A DNA stretch of 64,000 bases from Nitrospirillum viridazoti CBAmc (GCF_000730165.1 NZ_CP022110.1:2301501-2365500); one strand, 5' to 3'; shown: positions 28,697 to 37,136, numbered from the stretch's first letter. Numbers and translations: made by a program. The notes: generated from the sequence alone by a model not told the origin.

Positions 28697-28753
28697 CCTG
28701 GCGGGGCCCCATCCGCTCCTTTACCGCCTGATTCCCTACCCTGGATATTTCCC

Positions 28754-30283
28754 ATGCCCTACGCCTCCTTGCGTGAGTTCATCGACCGGCTGGAACAGTC
28801 GGGCCGCCTGGTGCGGGTCAAGACCCCGGTGTCCACTGTGCTGGAGATGACCGAGATCCAGACCCGCCTGCTGGCCGAGGGCGGCCCCGCCGTCATTTTC
28901 GAGAACGTCATCAAGGCCGACGGCACCCGGTCGGAAATGCCGGTACTGATCAACCTGTTCGGCACGGTGGAACGGGTGGCCTGGGGCATGGACCGGGAGC
29001 CGCATGAGCTGCGCGACGTGGGGGAGACGCTGGCCTTCCTGAAGCAGCCGGAGCCGCCGCGCGGCCTGCGCGACGCATGGGAGATGCTGCCCCTGGTGAA
29101 GACCGTCATGGCGATGCGCCCACGCACGGTGGGCAGCGCCCCGTGCCAGGAGGTGGTGCTGACCGGCGACCAGATCGACCTTGGCCGCCTGCCCATCCAG
29201 AGCTGCTGGCCGGGTGAGCCAGCGCCCCTGATCACCTGGCCCCTGGTGGTGACGCAAGGTCCCACGGCCAACGACAGGGATGGCATGGCGGAGGACCGCT
29301 TCAACCTGGGTATCTACCGCATGCAGGTGCTGGGGCGCGACCGCACCATCATGCGCTGGCTGAAGCACCGCGGCGGGGCCCAGCACCATCATCGCTGGAA
29401 AGCCGCGGGCAAGCGCGAGCCCCTGCCCGCCGCCGTGGTGCTGGGCGCCGATCCCGGCACCATCCTGGCCGCCGTGACCCCGGTACCCGAGACGCTGTCG
29501 GAATACCAGTTCGCCGGCATGCTGCGCGGCAAGAAGGTGGACCTGGTCGACTGCAAGACCGTGCCGCTGAAGGTGCCGGCCCAGGCGGAGATCGTCCTGG
29601 AAGGCTACGTCTCGCTGGACGAGTACGCGGACGAGGGCCCCTATGGCGACCACACCGGCTATTACAATTCGGTGGAGAAGTTCCCCGTCTTCCAGGTCAC
29701 CGCCATCACCATGCGCCGCGACCCCATCTACCTCTCCACCTTCACCGGCCGGCCGCCGGACGAACCCTCGGTCCTGGGCGAATCCCTGAACGAGGTCTTC
29801 ATTCCCCTGCTGCGCCAGCAGTTTCCGGAGATTATCGATTTCTGGCTGCCGCCGGAGGGCTGTTCCTACCGCATCGCCGTCGTCTCGATGCGCAAGGCCT
29901 ACCCGGGCCACGCCAAGCGGGTGATGATGGGCGTCTGGTCCTTCCTGCGGCAGTTCATGTACACCAAGTGGGTCATCGTCGTGGACGACGACATCAACGC
30001 CCGGGACTGGAAGGACGTGATGTGGGCGGTGTCGACCCGCATGGACCCCGCGCGCGACATCACCGTCATCGAGGGCACGCCCATCGATTACCTGGACTTC
30101 GCCAGCCCCGAATCGGGCCTGGGCGGCAAGGTCGGCCTGGACGCCACCAACAAGCTGCCCCCCGAAACCCACCGCGAATGGGGCGAGAAGATCGCCATGG
30201 ACCAGGGCGTGGTGGACGAGGTCAGCCGCAAATGGGCCAGCTACGGCCTGCCGGGCAGTGGCAAGCCGATCTGGCGGAAATGA
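28754..30283 (+). CDS. ubiD: UbiD family decarboxylase (3-octaprenyl-4-hydroxybenzoate decarboxylase)
   Basis: UbiD removes the carboxyl group of the prenylated benzoate in ubiquinone synthesis, using prenylated FMN made by UbiX. The 509-residue product matches the classical Ubi[93 protein letters not shown] with the catalytic glutamates, and [18 protein letters not shown] 28754. It follows ubiA by one gene, which supports the ubiquinone role over other aromatic decarboxylases. No ubiX is seen here. Confidence 0.94.
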   Translation: MPYASLREFIDRLEQSGRLVRVKTPVSTVLEMTEIQTRLLAEGGPAVIFENVIKADGTRSEMPVLINLFGTVERVAWGMDREPHELRDVGETLAFLKQPEPPRGLRDAWEMLPLVKTVMAMRPRTVGSAPCQEVVLTGDQIDLGRLPIQSCWPGEPAPLITWPLVVTQGPTANDRDGMAEDRFNLGIYRMQVLGRDRTIMRWLKHRGGAQHHHRWKAAGKREPLPAAVVLGADPGTILAAVTPVPETLSEYQFAGMLRGKKVDLVDCKTVPLKVPAQAEIVLEGYVSLDEYADEGPYGDHTGYYNSVEKFPVFQVTAITMRRDPIYLSTFTGRPPDEPSVLGESLNEVFIPLLRQQFPEIIDFWLPPEGCSYRIAVVSMRKAYPGHAKRVMMGVWSFLRQFMYTKWVIVVDDDINARDWKDVMWAVSTRMDPARDITVIEGTPIDYLDFASPESGLGGKVGLDATNKLPPETHREWGEKIAMDQGVVDEVSRKWASYGLPGSGKPIWRK

Positions 30284-30296
30284 GGCTCCGCCAAGC

Positions 30297-31055
30297 TCAG
30301 GGCCACTGATCGGCCTCGATGTCCCGGATCGCTGCCGCCAGCCACATGACCGTCGCCGCGTCCGTCTCCCGGGCGCCGGGCTGGACGAAGCCGAAGTGCA
30401 GCAGGTGCTGGTCCACCACCGCCGGGGCCATGCCGCAGGAGGCGTGGACCTCGGTCACGCCGGTCTGGCGGATGAGGTCGACGGCGTTGTCGGGGGTGAC
30501 GCCGCTGCCGGCCATGATGCTGATGCGGCCCTGGGCATGGTCCACCAGCTCGGCGATGGTCTCCGCCCCCTCGACCGCCGTGCGGGCGCAGCCGGAGGTC
30601 AACACGCGTTCGAAGCCCAGCTCGATGGCGATGTCCAGCGCCTCGATGGGGTCGGGGGTCAGGTCGATGGCCCGGTGCAGGGTCAGGCCCAGGCCGCCGG
30701 CACGGTCCACCAGGATGGACAGGGCGGCCGCGTCCAGTTCGCCGCTGGGCAGGCTGGCGCCCAGCACCACGCCGGGCAGGCCCAAGGCCCGCACCGTGTC
30801 GATATCGTCGCCCATGACGTCCAGGTCGGCGGGGCCATAGACGAAGTCGCCCGGGCGAGGGCGGATCATGGCGTAGGCGGGCCGTCCGCTGGCCGCCGCC
30901 AGCGCCATCAGGCCGCGCGACGGCGTCAGGCCGCCCACCACCAGGGCGGCGCACAGCTCCAGCCGGTCGGCCCCCCCCTTGATGGCGGCGGCCACCCCCG
31001 CCGGGCTGTCCACGCACACCTCAAGCCGCACGCGATTCGTTTCCGCCCGGGTCAT
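30297..31055 (-). CDS. cutC: CutC family protein (TIM barrel)
   Basis: The 252-residue product has the CutC pattern: RVRLEVCVDSPAGVAAAI, GADRLELCAALVVGGLTPS, IRPRPGDFVYG, GVVLGASLPSGELD, TLHRAIDLTPDPIEALD, FERVLTSG, ISIMAGSGVTPDNAVDLI and EVHASCG. CutC was named for copper tolerance in E. coli, but later work questioned this and the biochemical role is open. Here it lies 29 bases downstream of the sugar kinase gene on the same strand, in a locus with a glycosylasparaginase and an amino-acid-type transporter, so a role in amino-sugar metabolism is a fair hypothesis. It converges with ubiD, whose stop codon is 14 bases away. Confidence 0.92.
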   Translation of the reverse strand: MTRAETNRVRLEVCVDSPAGVAAAIKGGADRLELCAALVVGGLTPSRGLMALAAASGRPAYAMIRPRPGDFVYGPADLDVMGDDIDTVRALGLPGVVLGASLPSGELDAAALSILVDRAGGLGLTLHRAIDLTPDPIEALDIAIELGFERVLTSGCARTAVEGAETIAELVDHAQGRISIMAGSGVTPDNAVDLIRQTGVTEVHASCGMAPAVVDQHLLHFGFVQPGARETDAATVMWLAAAIRDIEADQWP

Positions 31056-31084
31056 GCCCGCACTCCCCCTCAAGCCTTGTTCCG

Positions 31085-32005
31085 TTACCGGTTCCGTTCC
31101 AGCCACCGGGCGCCCAGGATGGCAGCCCCCAGCATGCCGGCCGCCCCGCCCAGCGCCGTGGGCACCAGCAGCGCCCCCCGGGTTCGGCGCAGGATACGGG
31201 TCCGCACCGCCTGGTCCAATGCCGAAACGAGGGCGGCGTCGGATGACAGGCCGCCCCCCACCGGCACCAGGCCGGCACCCACGGCGTTCACCACCACCGC
31301 CAGGGGATCGGCCACGAGGTCGACATAGATGTCCATCGTGCGGGCGGCGTCGCGGTCGCCGGCATGCCACGCTGCCGTCAGCGCCTGGCTGTCCAGCCGC
31401 ACGCCGTACAGGGCGTGATGCAGGCGCTCCAGCCCCCGGGCGCCACCAATGGTGTCGACGCAGCCCGCCTGGCCGCAGCCGCAAGGCAGGCGGGCCAGGG
31501 TGACGCTGGGATCGCCCGCCACCTGCTTCACCACCGGCCCGTGGCCCCATTCCCCGGCCCCCGGCACCAGGCGGCCGTCCACCACCAGGCCGCCGCCCAC
31601 GCCCGTGCCCAGGATGATGCCGAAAACCGTGTCCTGGCCGCGCGCCGCCCCCACCGTCGCCTCCGCCAGGACGAAGCAGGCGGCGTCGTTGCCCACCACC
31701 ACGGGGCGGCCGAGCGCCGCCGTCAGGTCGGCCACCAGGGGCGTGCCCGTCAGGCAGGGGATGTTGGCGCAGCTGGCCAGCCCCGTCGCGGGATCGATGT
31801 CGCCGGCCAGCGCCAGGGCCACCGGCGCGTCCTCGGGCCCTGGCGCCTGATCGATCAGACCGGCCAGCGCCTGGACGAAGGCGGCGCGGTCGCGGGCCGG
31901 CGTCGGCACCCGCCCGACACGGGTCAGCGCCCCTGTCACCGCGACATCTGTACTGGCTGTCCCCAGGGAAATGTATGACCCGCCGATATCGAAACAGTAT
32001 ATCAA
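31085..32005 (-). CDS. ROK family sugar kinase, probably N-acetylglucosamine kinase
   Basis: The 306-residue protein has the ROK signature: FDIGGSYISLGTA as the phosphate loop, GND107 with the catalytic Asp, ILGTGVGGGLVVDGRLVPGAGEWGH with Glu152 and His155, and the zinc knuckle C175-G-C177-G-Q-A-G-C182. ROK kinases with Glu and His at these places phosphorylate glucose, GlcNAc or N-acetylmannosamine. The linked glycosylasparaginase makes GlcNAc the likeliest substrate here, giving GlcNAc-6-phosphate for NagA, which is not in the window. The start is TTG 32005 with AAGAAGA about 11 bases upstream. It is divergent from the LacI-type regulator. Confidence 0.85.
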   Translation of the reverse strand: MIYCFDIGGSYISLGTASTDVAVTGALTRVGRVPTPARDRAAFVQALAGLIDQAPGPEDAPVALALAGDIDPATGLASCANIPCLTGTPLVADLTAALGRPVVVGNDAACFVLAEATVGAARGQDTVFGIILGTGVGGGLVVDGRLVPGAGEWGHGPVVKQVAGDPSVTLARLPCGCGQAGCVDTIGGARGLERLHHALYGVRLDSQALTAAWHAGDRDAARTMDIYVDLVADPLAVVVNAVGAGLVPVGGGLSSDAALVSALDQAVRTRILRRTRGALLVPTALGGAAGMLGAAILGARWLERNR

Positions 32006-32008
32006 GAT

Positions 32009-32051
32009 TGAAATCTTCTTTCGTTAATGTGCCCGGTTTTATAGGAAACCG
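32009..32051. promoter_or_regulatory. Divergent kinase/regulator promoter region with candidate LacI-type operators
   Basis: The 80-base gap between the kinase (minus) and the regulator (plus) is AT-rich and must hold both promoters. CGGTTT (32034-32039) and AAACCG (32046-32051) form a perfect inverted repeat with a six-base spacer. TGAAATC (32009-32015) followed by TTTC (32019-32022) resembles the palindrome TGAAATCGGTTTCA found in front of the transporter operon. Both are candidate binding sites for the adjacent regulator. Confidence 0.5.
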
Positions 32052-32085
32052 CCGGCACCTTATCGGCGTTGGGAAAGAATAGGGA

Positions 32086-33105
32086 ATGGCTGGGATGGAC
32101 GGGAACGGAACCGACAAGCTGTGCGCACCCCTTCCGGCCAACCCCACCATAAGCGACGTGGCCGAACGGGCCGGCGTGTCGCGGGCGGTGGCGTCCCGGG
32201 CGCTGTCCGACGAACAGCGGCCCGTCTCGGCGGAGAAAAAGGCGCGCGTGCTGCAGGCGGCGCAGGAGCTGGGATTCCGCCCCAACCTGCTGGCCCGCAG
32301 CCTGACCACCAAAAGCGTCAACTTGGTGGCCGTCGTCGTCAACCACATCCATGACCTGAGCGACCTGGATCTGTTCGATCCCCTGCTGGCCGCCGTGCAG
32401 AACATGGGCAAGCAGGTGATTTTCATCCGGGTGGGCTCCAGCGACCGGGTGGAGTCCTTCCTGCGCACCGGCGTCGCCTATCACGTCGACGCCGCCATCG
32501 TCTTTTCCGATTTCGCCGACGCCGCCACCGCCCGCACGCTGTTCCGCAGCGACCAGGTGCTGATGCTGAATGGCCGGCACGATGACGACTCCCCCGCCGT
32601 CATCCCGGATGAGCGGGTGGGCATCACCGAGGCCGTGACCCACGCGGCGCGCCAGGGGGTGAAAAGCGCCGCCCTGGTCACAGGCCGCCTCACGTCCGTC
32701 CTGGAGCAGGCGCGCATTCGTTTGTACCAGGATGCCCTGGCAGCCCAGGGCATCCGGCTGACGGCCAGCCTGCAGGGCGACTATTCCTACGCCAGCGGCC
32801 ACAAGGCGGGAGAGGAGCTGGCGCTCACGCCCCGGCCGGACGCCATCTTCTGCACCTCCGACGCCATGGCCATGGGCGTGCTCGACCGCCTGCGGGCGGA
32901 CTTCCCCCAGGGCCGCGCCACCACCACGCGCCTGTACGGCTTCGACAACCTGTCGCTGACGGATTTCGACGCCTATCCCATTTCCTCCATCGGCTATGAC
33001 AAGCAGGCCTATGTGGCGGCGGTCATCGCCGTGCTGACCGGTGCGGCCACCGGCCCCTGGCCCCTGACCCTGCCCACGCGCTTCCATCCCCGGCTAACCG
33101 GCTGA
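32086..33105 (+). CDS. LacI-type transcriptional regulator
   Basis: The 339-residue protein has an N-terminal helix-turn-helix (TISDVAERAGVSRAVASRAL) and hinge helix (LGFRPNLLARSLTT), then a periplasmic-binding-protein-like sensor domain (VNLVAVVVNHIHDL to the C-terminus) with FCTSDAMAMGVLDRL and LYGFDN. It should repress sugar-uptake genes until its ligand binds. It lies between the kinase gene (divergent) and the transporter operon (convergent; the last 12 bases overlap the end of the binding-protein gene), so it is the probable local regulator, possibly with GlcNAc-Asn or a derivative as inducer. ATG 32086 is used; ATG 32095 is possible. Confidence 0.93.
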   Translation: MAGMDGNGTDKLCAPLPANPTISDVAERAGVSRAVASRALSDEQRPVSAEKKARVLQAAQELGFRPNLLARSLTTKSVNLVAVVVNHIHDLSDLDLFDPLLAAVQNMGKQVIFIRVGSSDRVESFLRTGVAYHVDAAIVFSDFADAATARTLFRSDQVLMLNGRHDDDSPAVIPDERVGITEAVTHAARQGVKSAALVTGRLTSVLEQARIRLYQDALAAQGIRLTASLQGDYSYASGHKAGEELALTPRPDAIFCTSDAMAMGVLDRLRADFPQGRATTTRLYGFDNLSLTDFDAYPISSIGYDKQAYVAAVIAVLTGAATGPWPLTLPTRFHPRLTG

Positions 33106-33873
33106 CAGCGCCGGAACGGCCGCGTCCCGGCCCCACCATTTGCGGTAGTTCGCCTCATACGCCCCGGACTTGATGTAGTCAGCGACGAAGCCGTTCAGCC
33201 AGTGCAGGAATTCCGGATCGCCCTGGGCCAGGCCGATGGCGATGGGTGCATTGGAATAAAGGTCGGGCAGGATCTTCAGGGTGGGATAGACGCTGGCCAG
33301 ATAGTCCATCATGGATGAATCCTCGATGCCGGCATCCACCCGCCGCTGCACCAGCAGCAGCACGCCATCGGGCGCGAAGGTATCGGTGTGGACCAGCTTC
33401 GCCCCCGGCACCGCCTGGCGCAGGAAGGCCTCCCCCGTCGTGCTGCGGCCCACCACCACCCTCTTGCCCGCCAGATCCGACAGCTGGTCGATACCGGCGC
33501 TTTTCTGGACGATGACGCGCAGGCCCGCGCGGTTGTAGGGGATGGTGAAGGCGATGGTCTTGGCGCGTTCCGCCGTGGCCGTCAGGTTGGCCACCGCCAC
33601 GTCGATCTGGCCCGACACCAGCATGCTGACCCGGGCGTCGCCGGAGACGTCGGTGTATTCCACCCGCACCCCCAGCTTGTCCGCCAGACGCTTGGCCACG
33701 TCGACGTCATAGCCGGCGGGCGCGTTGCGGTCGTCGCGGAAGCCCACCGGTTCCCCACCCAGCGACACCCCCACGCGCAGCACGCCGCGCTGGCGGATAT
33801 CCTCCAGCTTGCCGGCCCAGGCGGGCGTCACGAGCAGGAGGGCGGCGAGCATGGGCAACAGCTTGCGCAGCAT
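33094..33873 (-). CDS. Amino-acid-type ABC transporter substrate-binding protein
   Basis: The 259-residue precursor has a signal peptide ending near Ala20 (LLLVTPAWA) and a type II binding-protein fold: LEDIRQRGVLRVGVS, PAGYDVDVAKRLADKLGVRVEYTDVS, VSMLVSGQIDVAVANLTATAERAKTIAF and GKRVVVGRSTTGEAF. It belongs to the polar amino acid transporter group and should bind its ligand through the alpha-amino and carboxyl groups. It is the last gene of the permease-permease-ATPase-glycosylasparaginase operon, separated from it by a hairpin and a repeat element (33874-34020), which may let it be made in larger amounts than the membrane parts. Confidence 0.92.
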   Translation of the reverse strand: MLRKLLPMLAALLLVTPAWAGKLEDIRQRGVLRVGVSLGGEPVGFRDDRNAPAGYDVDVAKRLADKLGVRVEYTDVSGDARVSMLVSGQIDVAVANLTATAERAKTIAFTIPYNRAGLRVIVQKSAGIDQLSDLAGKRVVVGRSTTGEAFLRQAVPGAKLVHTDTFAPDGVLLLVQRRVDAGIEDSSMMDYLASVYPTLKILPDLYSNAPIAIGLAQGDPEFLHWLNGFVADYIKSGAYEANYRKWWGRDAAVPALSAG

Positions 33874-33890
33874 GGGAATTCCTTATGCGA

Positions 33891-33986
33891 CCCTCAGACG
33901 CCGGACACCGCCATCCGGCGGCTTGGCTTTCTCAGTTTCCAGTCCACTGCGTTCCCCGAAAACCTCCGGCGGACACAGTCGTGTCC
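33891..33986 (+). repeat. Dispersed intergenic repeat, copy C
   Basis: This copy starts CCCTCAGACGCCGG. Hairpin 1 is CCGCC-ATCC-GGCGG (33908-33921) and hairpin 2 is GGACAC-AGTC-GTGTCC (33971-33986). The middle (CTTGGCTTTCTCAGTTTCCAG and on to CTCCGGCGG) aligns with copy A at 44991-45104 base for base over much of its length. The stems differ from copies A and B but pairing is kept. It lies between the glycosylasparaginase and binding-protein genes. Confidence 0.75.
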
Positions 33987-33990
33987 GACA

Positions 33991-34016
33991 GCGGCATGAG
34001 CCGCGTCTCATGCCGC
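33991..34016 (-). terminator. Hairpin just after the glycosylasparaginase gene
   Basis: GCGGCATGAG and its exact complement pair around a six-base loop, beginning five bases after the stop codon. There is no U-tract, so it is more likely an attenuator or mRNA stabiliser between the enzyme and binding-protein genes than a full terminator. Confidence 0.5.
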
Positions 34017-34020
34017 TGGG

Positions 34021-34938
34021 CTAAACCGTACGGGCGATGCGTTCCTCAGGGGCGGACAGCAACGGATCCCAATACCAATAGCGAATGGCAGGGCCACAGC
34101 GGAAGCTGACCACCTCATGGTTGCCGTGGGCGTCCAGCGCGTGGATGACCACGCCGGCCAGGAAGCCCTCGCGCAACTCCGCCAGGTCCGCCACCGCCAG
34201 GTCCACCGCCTCGCGCAGGGATTTGCCCAGCTGCAAGGCCAGGACGATGGCGCGGGCGGTGCCGCAGCGCACCGTCATCTCCCCCGTATGGGTGCAGGCG
34301 GCGGCACCGAAACGGCTGTCGGCGTAGAAGCCGGCGCCGGCGATGGGCGAGTCGCCCAGACGACCGGGGTACTTCCACGCCCAGCCGGAGGTGCTGGTGG
34401 CCGCGTGCAGGTCGCCTCCGGCGTCCTGTCCCAGGAACACCGTGGTGTCGCGCACCCGCTCGGGATCGGTGATGGCGCGGCTGAGCGGCGCCAGCGGGAT
34501 GTTGGGGAAGGCGGCAAGGTCAGCGGGCGGCAGCTCCTTCTGCAGCCGCTCCCACCACACCCGGCGCGAATCCTCCAGCAGCGTCGGTTCCACGTCGAAC
34601 CCGCACTCCAAGGCGAAGCGGCGGGCCCCGTCACCGGTCAGCAGGGTGTGCGGCAGGCGGCGCATGACCTGCAGGGCCACCGCACTGGCCGGGATGACGT
34701 CGCGCAACGCCCCGACCGCCCCCACCTGGCGGGTGCCGCCGTCCATGACGCCGGCGTCGAACTCCATCTCCCCCAGCATGTTGGGCCAGCCGCCGTAGCC
34801 GACGCTGCGCACCGTCGCCTCACGCTCCACCCGCGCGATGCCGGCCACCAGGGGGTCGGGTCCCCGCTCCCCCGCCCTCAGGCGATCAATGGTGGTCTGG
34901 AACCCGGGCCAAGCCTCGGAATTTGCGATCAAAATCAT
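34021..34938 (-). CDS. Glycosylasparaginase (N4-(beta-N-acetylglucosaminyl)-L-asparaginase), cytoplasmic
   Basis: The 305-residue protein is an N-terminal nucleophile hydrolase of the asparaginase-2 family. Autocleavage should occur before Thr165 in RDTTVFLGQD, leaving it as the nucleophile. The residues that bind GlcNAc-Asn in characterised enzymes are matched: Trp10 (NSEAW), Thr183 region (TSTSG), Arg193 and Asp196 in PGRLGDSPIAGAGF, and Thr218-Gly219 (THTGEM). These point to glycosylasparaginase rather than isoaspartyl peptidase. There is no signal peptide, unlike the Elizabethkingia and lysosomal enzymes, so the substrate must be imported. Its ATG overlaps the ATPase stop codon by four bases. 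Confidence 0.88.
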   Translation of the reverse strand: MILIANSEAWPGFQTTIDRLRAGERGPDPLVAGIARVEREATVRSVGYGGWPNMLGEMEFDAGVMDGGTRQVGAVGALRDVIPASAVALQVMRRLPHTLLTGDGARRFALECGFDVEPTLLEDSRRVWWERLQKELPPADLAAFPNIPLAPLSRAITDPERVRDTTVFLGQDAGGDLHAATSTSGWAWKYPGRLGDSPIAGAGFYADSRFGAAACTHTGEMTVRCGTARAIVLALQLGKSLREAVDLAVADLAELREGFLAGVVIHALDAHGNHEVVSFRCGPAIRYWYWDPLLSAPEERIARTV

Positions 34939-35708
34939 GCGGGGATCTCGGCAAGGGGGGCGGCGGGCGCCATCTTGGACAGGAATTGACGAATGCGCGG
35001 ATGGGCCAAACCACCATCCGCGGCGAAGAACTGGTCCGTGGGCAGGTCGACGATCAGGCGCCCCTGGTCCAGGAAGACGATGCGGGTGGAGATGCGCCGG
35101 GCGAATTCCACCTCATGCGTCACGAACAGCATGGTGGTGCCGCCCCCTCCGGATTGACGGGCCGCCAGTTTACCCAGGATGGCCAACACCTCCGCCGTCA
35201 TCTCGGGATCCAGCGCGCTGGTCACCTCATCCAGCAGCAGGTAGCGCGGATTCATGGCCAGTGCCCGGCAGATGCCCACGCGCTGGCGCTGCCCGCCCGA
35301 CAGCTGGCCGGGATAGGAGTCGGCCTTGCCCGCCAGCCCCACGCTGGCCAGCAGGGCGTGGGCCTGCGCCTCCACCTCATCCCTGGGGCGCCTCAGCACC
35401 AGTTCCGGCGCCAGGGTGATGTTTCGCAGCACCGTCATGTGGGGGTAGAGGTTGAACATCTGGAACACGGTGGCCGACAGGCGGCGCGCCCGGGCCAGCT
35501 GGCGCGGGTCGGACACGTCCAGCCCATCCACGGTGATGCGGCCGCCGTCCAGCGCCTCCAGCCCGTTGATGCAACGGATCAGCGTGCTTTTGCCCGAGCC
35601 GCTGGACCCCAGGATGGTCACCACCTCCCCCGGCGCCACCGTCAGGCTGACCCCGTCCAGCACCGTGTGGGCGCCAAAGCGCTTGACCACGCCCTCCACC
35701 GCCATCAT
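34935..35708 (-). CDS. Amino-acid-type ABC transporter ATP-binding protein
   Basis: The 257-residue ATPase has Walker A GSSGSGKST (34-42), the Q-loop in VFQMFNLYPHMTVL, the signature LSGGQRQRVGICRAL, Walker B YLLLDEVTSALDPE and the switch His in FVTHEVEFA. The pattern NLYPHMTVL and DEVTSALDPE are usual for GlnQ-type polar amino acid importers. Two adjacent ATG codons (35708 and 35705) are possible starts. It follows the second permease by 18 bases and is coupled to the glycosylasparaginase by a four-base overlap, so transport and cleavage are made together. Confidence 0.94.
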   Translation of the reverse strand: MMAVEGVVKRFGAHTVLDGVSLTVAPGEVVTILGSSGSGKSTLIRCINGLEALDGGRITVDGLDVSDPRQLARARRLSATVFQMFNLYPHMTVLRNITLAPELVLRRPRDEVEAQAHALLASVGLAGKADSYPGQLSGGQRQRVGICRALAMNPRYLLLDEVTSALDPEMTAEVLAILGKLAARQSGGGGTTMLFVTHEVEFARRISTRIVFLDQGRLIVDLPTDQFFAADGGLAHPRIRQFLSKMAPAAPLAEIPA

Positions 35709-35726
35709 GCCGTCATCTCCAGCCCC

Positions 35727-36398
35727 CTAAAGCCCCAGCGGAGCGGCATGGGCGCGCAGCCGCCGCTCCCATCGATTGCCCAGCAGCGTCAACGTCTTGG
35801 CCGCCGCGAAATACAGCACGCCCACCATGGCCCACACGGCGAAGGGACGCAGGGTGCGCAGGTTCAGGATGTCACCGGCCTTGGTCAGGTCCACCACCCC
35901 GATGACGGAGACCAGGGAGGTCACCTGCAACTGGTTGACCGCCAGGCCCACCAGCGGCGCCACCGCGAAGGCGAGCGCCTGGGGCCCCAGAATGTGGCGC
36001 ACCAGCTGGACCCGGCTGAGGCCGAAGGCGCGCGCCGCCTCCACCTGGTCCCGCCCCACCGCGTCCAGGCCGGCAACGGCGATGAAATAGACGAAGGCCG
36101 CCGTGTTGGCCGACAGGGTCAGGCCCGCGGCGAAGACGGGCGTCAGCGGCTGGTGGATCAAGGCCGGCACCCCGAAGAAGACCAGGAACAGCTGCACCAG
36201 CACGGGGGAATTGCGCAGCAGTTCCAGGCCGGTGTGCAGCAGGGTGCCCAGTGCCGGCACACGGAAGTGGCGCACCACGGCCGCGCCCGATCCCAGGACC
36301 AGCCCGATGAGGAAGGTGCCGGCGAACAGGCCCAGGCTGACGGCCAAGCCCTGGGCCAGCAAAGCGCCGTCATGCCATGTGAAGCCGGCGTGCCGCAT
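35727..36398 (-). CDS. Amino-acid-type ABC transporter permease (second)
   Basis: The 223-residue membrane protein is a HisM/GlnP-type permease: GLAVSLGLFAGTFLIGLVLG and LELLRNSPVLVQLFLVFFGVP in the N-terminal half, and the EAA loop QVEAARAFGLSRVQLVRHILGPQAL that docks on the ATPase. The ATG shares one base with the stop codon of the first permease (TGATG), so translation is coupled. The reading frame is open further upstream but that part has no membrane character. Confidence 0.92.
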   Translation of the reverse strand: MRHAGFTWHDGALLAQGLAVSLGLFAGTFLIGLVLGSGAAVVRHFRVPALGTLLHTGLELLRNSPVLVQLFLVFFGVPALIHQPLTPVFAAGLTLSANTAAFVYFIAVAGLDAVGRDQVEAARAFGLSRVQLVRHILGPQALAFAVAPLVGLAVNQLQVTSLVSVIGVVDLTKAGDILNLRTLRPFAVWAMVGVLYFAAAKTLTLLGNRWERRLRAHAAPLGL

Positions 36399-37105
36399 CA
36401 GGCCGTCCTCCCCATCACCCCATGAGTTGCCCCAGGGGCCGCCCCGTTCTCCGCCATGTGCCGGTTCAGGCGCCGGTGCAGGGCGTCGATTCCCAGTGAC
36501 ACGGCATAGGTCAGGCCGGCGTAGGCGGCCAGCAGGAAGGCGTAGACCTCGAACGGGCGGTAGGTTTCCGACGCCACGCCCCGGGCCGTCCCCGTCACCT
36601 CGTCCAGCGTGATCATGGACAGGATGGAGGAGCTGAGCACCAGGTTCACGAAAACGGAACCCAGGGGCCGGATGGCGGTGCGCAGGGCGATGGGCAGGAC
36701 GACGCGGCGGATGATGGCGAGCCGGGACAGGCCGCTGACCTTCGCGGCCTCGACCACGCCGGGCTCGATCGCCAGGATGCCGCTGCGCACCACATCGCTG
36801 CCATAGGCGCCACCCACCAGGCCGAGCGCCAGCACGCCGGTCCAGAAGGCGTCGATATACACGCCCACCTCGGGCAGGCCGTAGAACAGGAAGAAGACCT
36901 GCACCACGAAGGGCACATTGCGGAAGACGTCGACATACAGCCGCGCCAGTCGGCCCGCCCAGCCCCTGCCAACCGCCAGCAGCCCCAGCGCCGTGGCCAG
37001 CGTGAACGCGCCGACGATGCCCAGCGCGCACACCTCCGCCGTCAGCAGGGCACCCGCCAACAGCGTGTCCAGATGGGGCGTCAGCACCGTGAGGTCGAAG
37101 GGCAA
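36398..37105 (-). CDS. Amino-acid-type ABC transporter permease (first)
   Basis: The 235-residue permease has the same family layout as its neighbour: LLAGALLTAEVCALGIVGAF, VDVFRNVPFVVQVFFLFYGLP and the EAA loop VVEAAKVSGLSRLAIIRRVVLPIAL. Two different permeases suggest a heterodimeric channel. The start is TTG 37105 with AGGGA about six bases upstream; the first in-frame ATG is far downstream. It is the first gene of the operon, and a LacI-type palindrome lies 18 bases before its start codon. Confidence 0.92.
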   Translation of the reverse strand: MPFDLTVLTPHLDTLLAGALLTAEVCALGIVGAFTLATALGLLAVGRGWAGRLARLYVDVFRNVPFVVQVFFLFYGLPEVGVYIDAFWTGVLALGLVGGAYGSDVVRSGILAIEPGVVEAAKVSGLSRLAIIRRVVLPIALRTAIRPLGSVFVNLVLSSSILSMITLDEVTGTARGVASETYRPFEVYAFLLAAYAGLTYAVSLGIDALHRRLNRHMAENGAAPGATHGVMGRTA

Positions 37106-37122
37106 GGGCGATCCCTGTTTGG

Positions 37123-37136
37123 TGAAATCGGTTTCA
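37123..37136. promoter_or_regulatory. Candidate operator of the transporter-glycosylasparaginase operon
   Basis: TGAAATCGGTTTCA matches its reverse complement at 12 of 14 positions and has the central CG and flanking GAAA/TTTC typical of LacI-family operators. It sits 18 bases before the TTG start of the first permease, where a bound repressor would block transcription. The half-site CGGTTT also occurs as a perfect inverted repeat in the regulator promoter. Confidence 0.6.
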
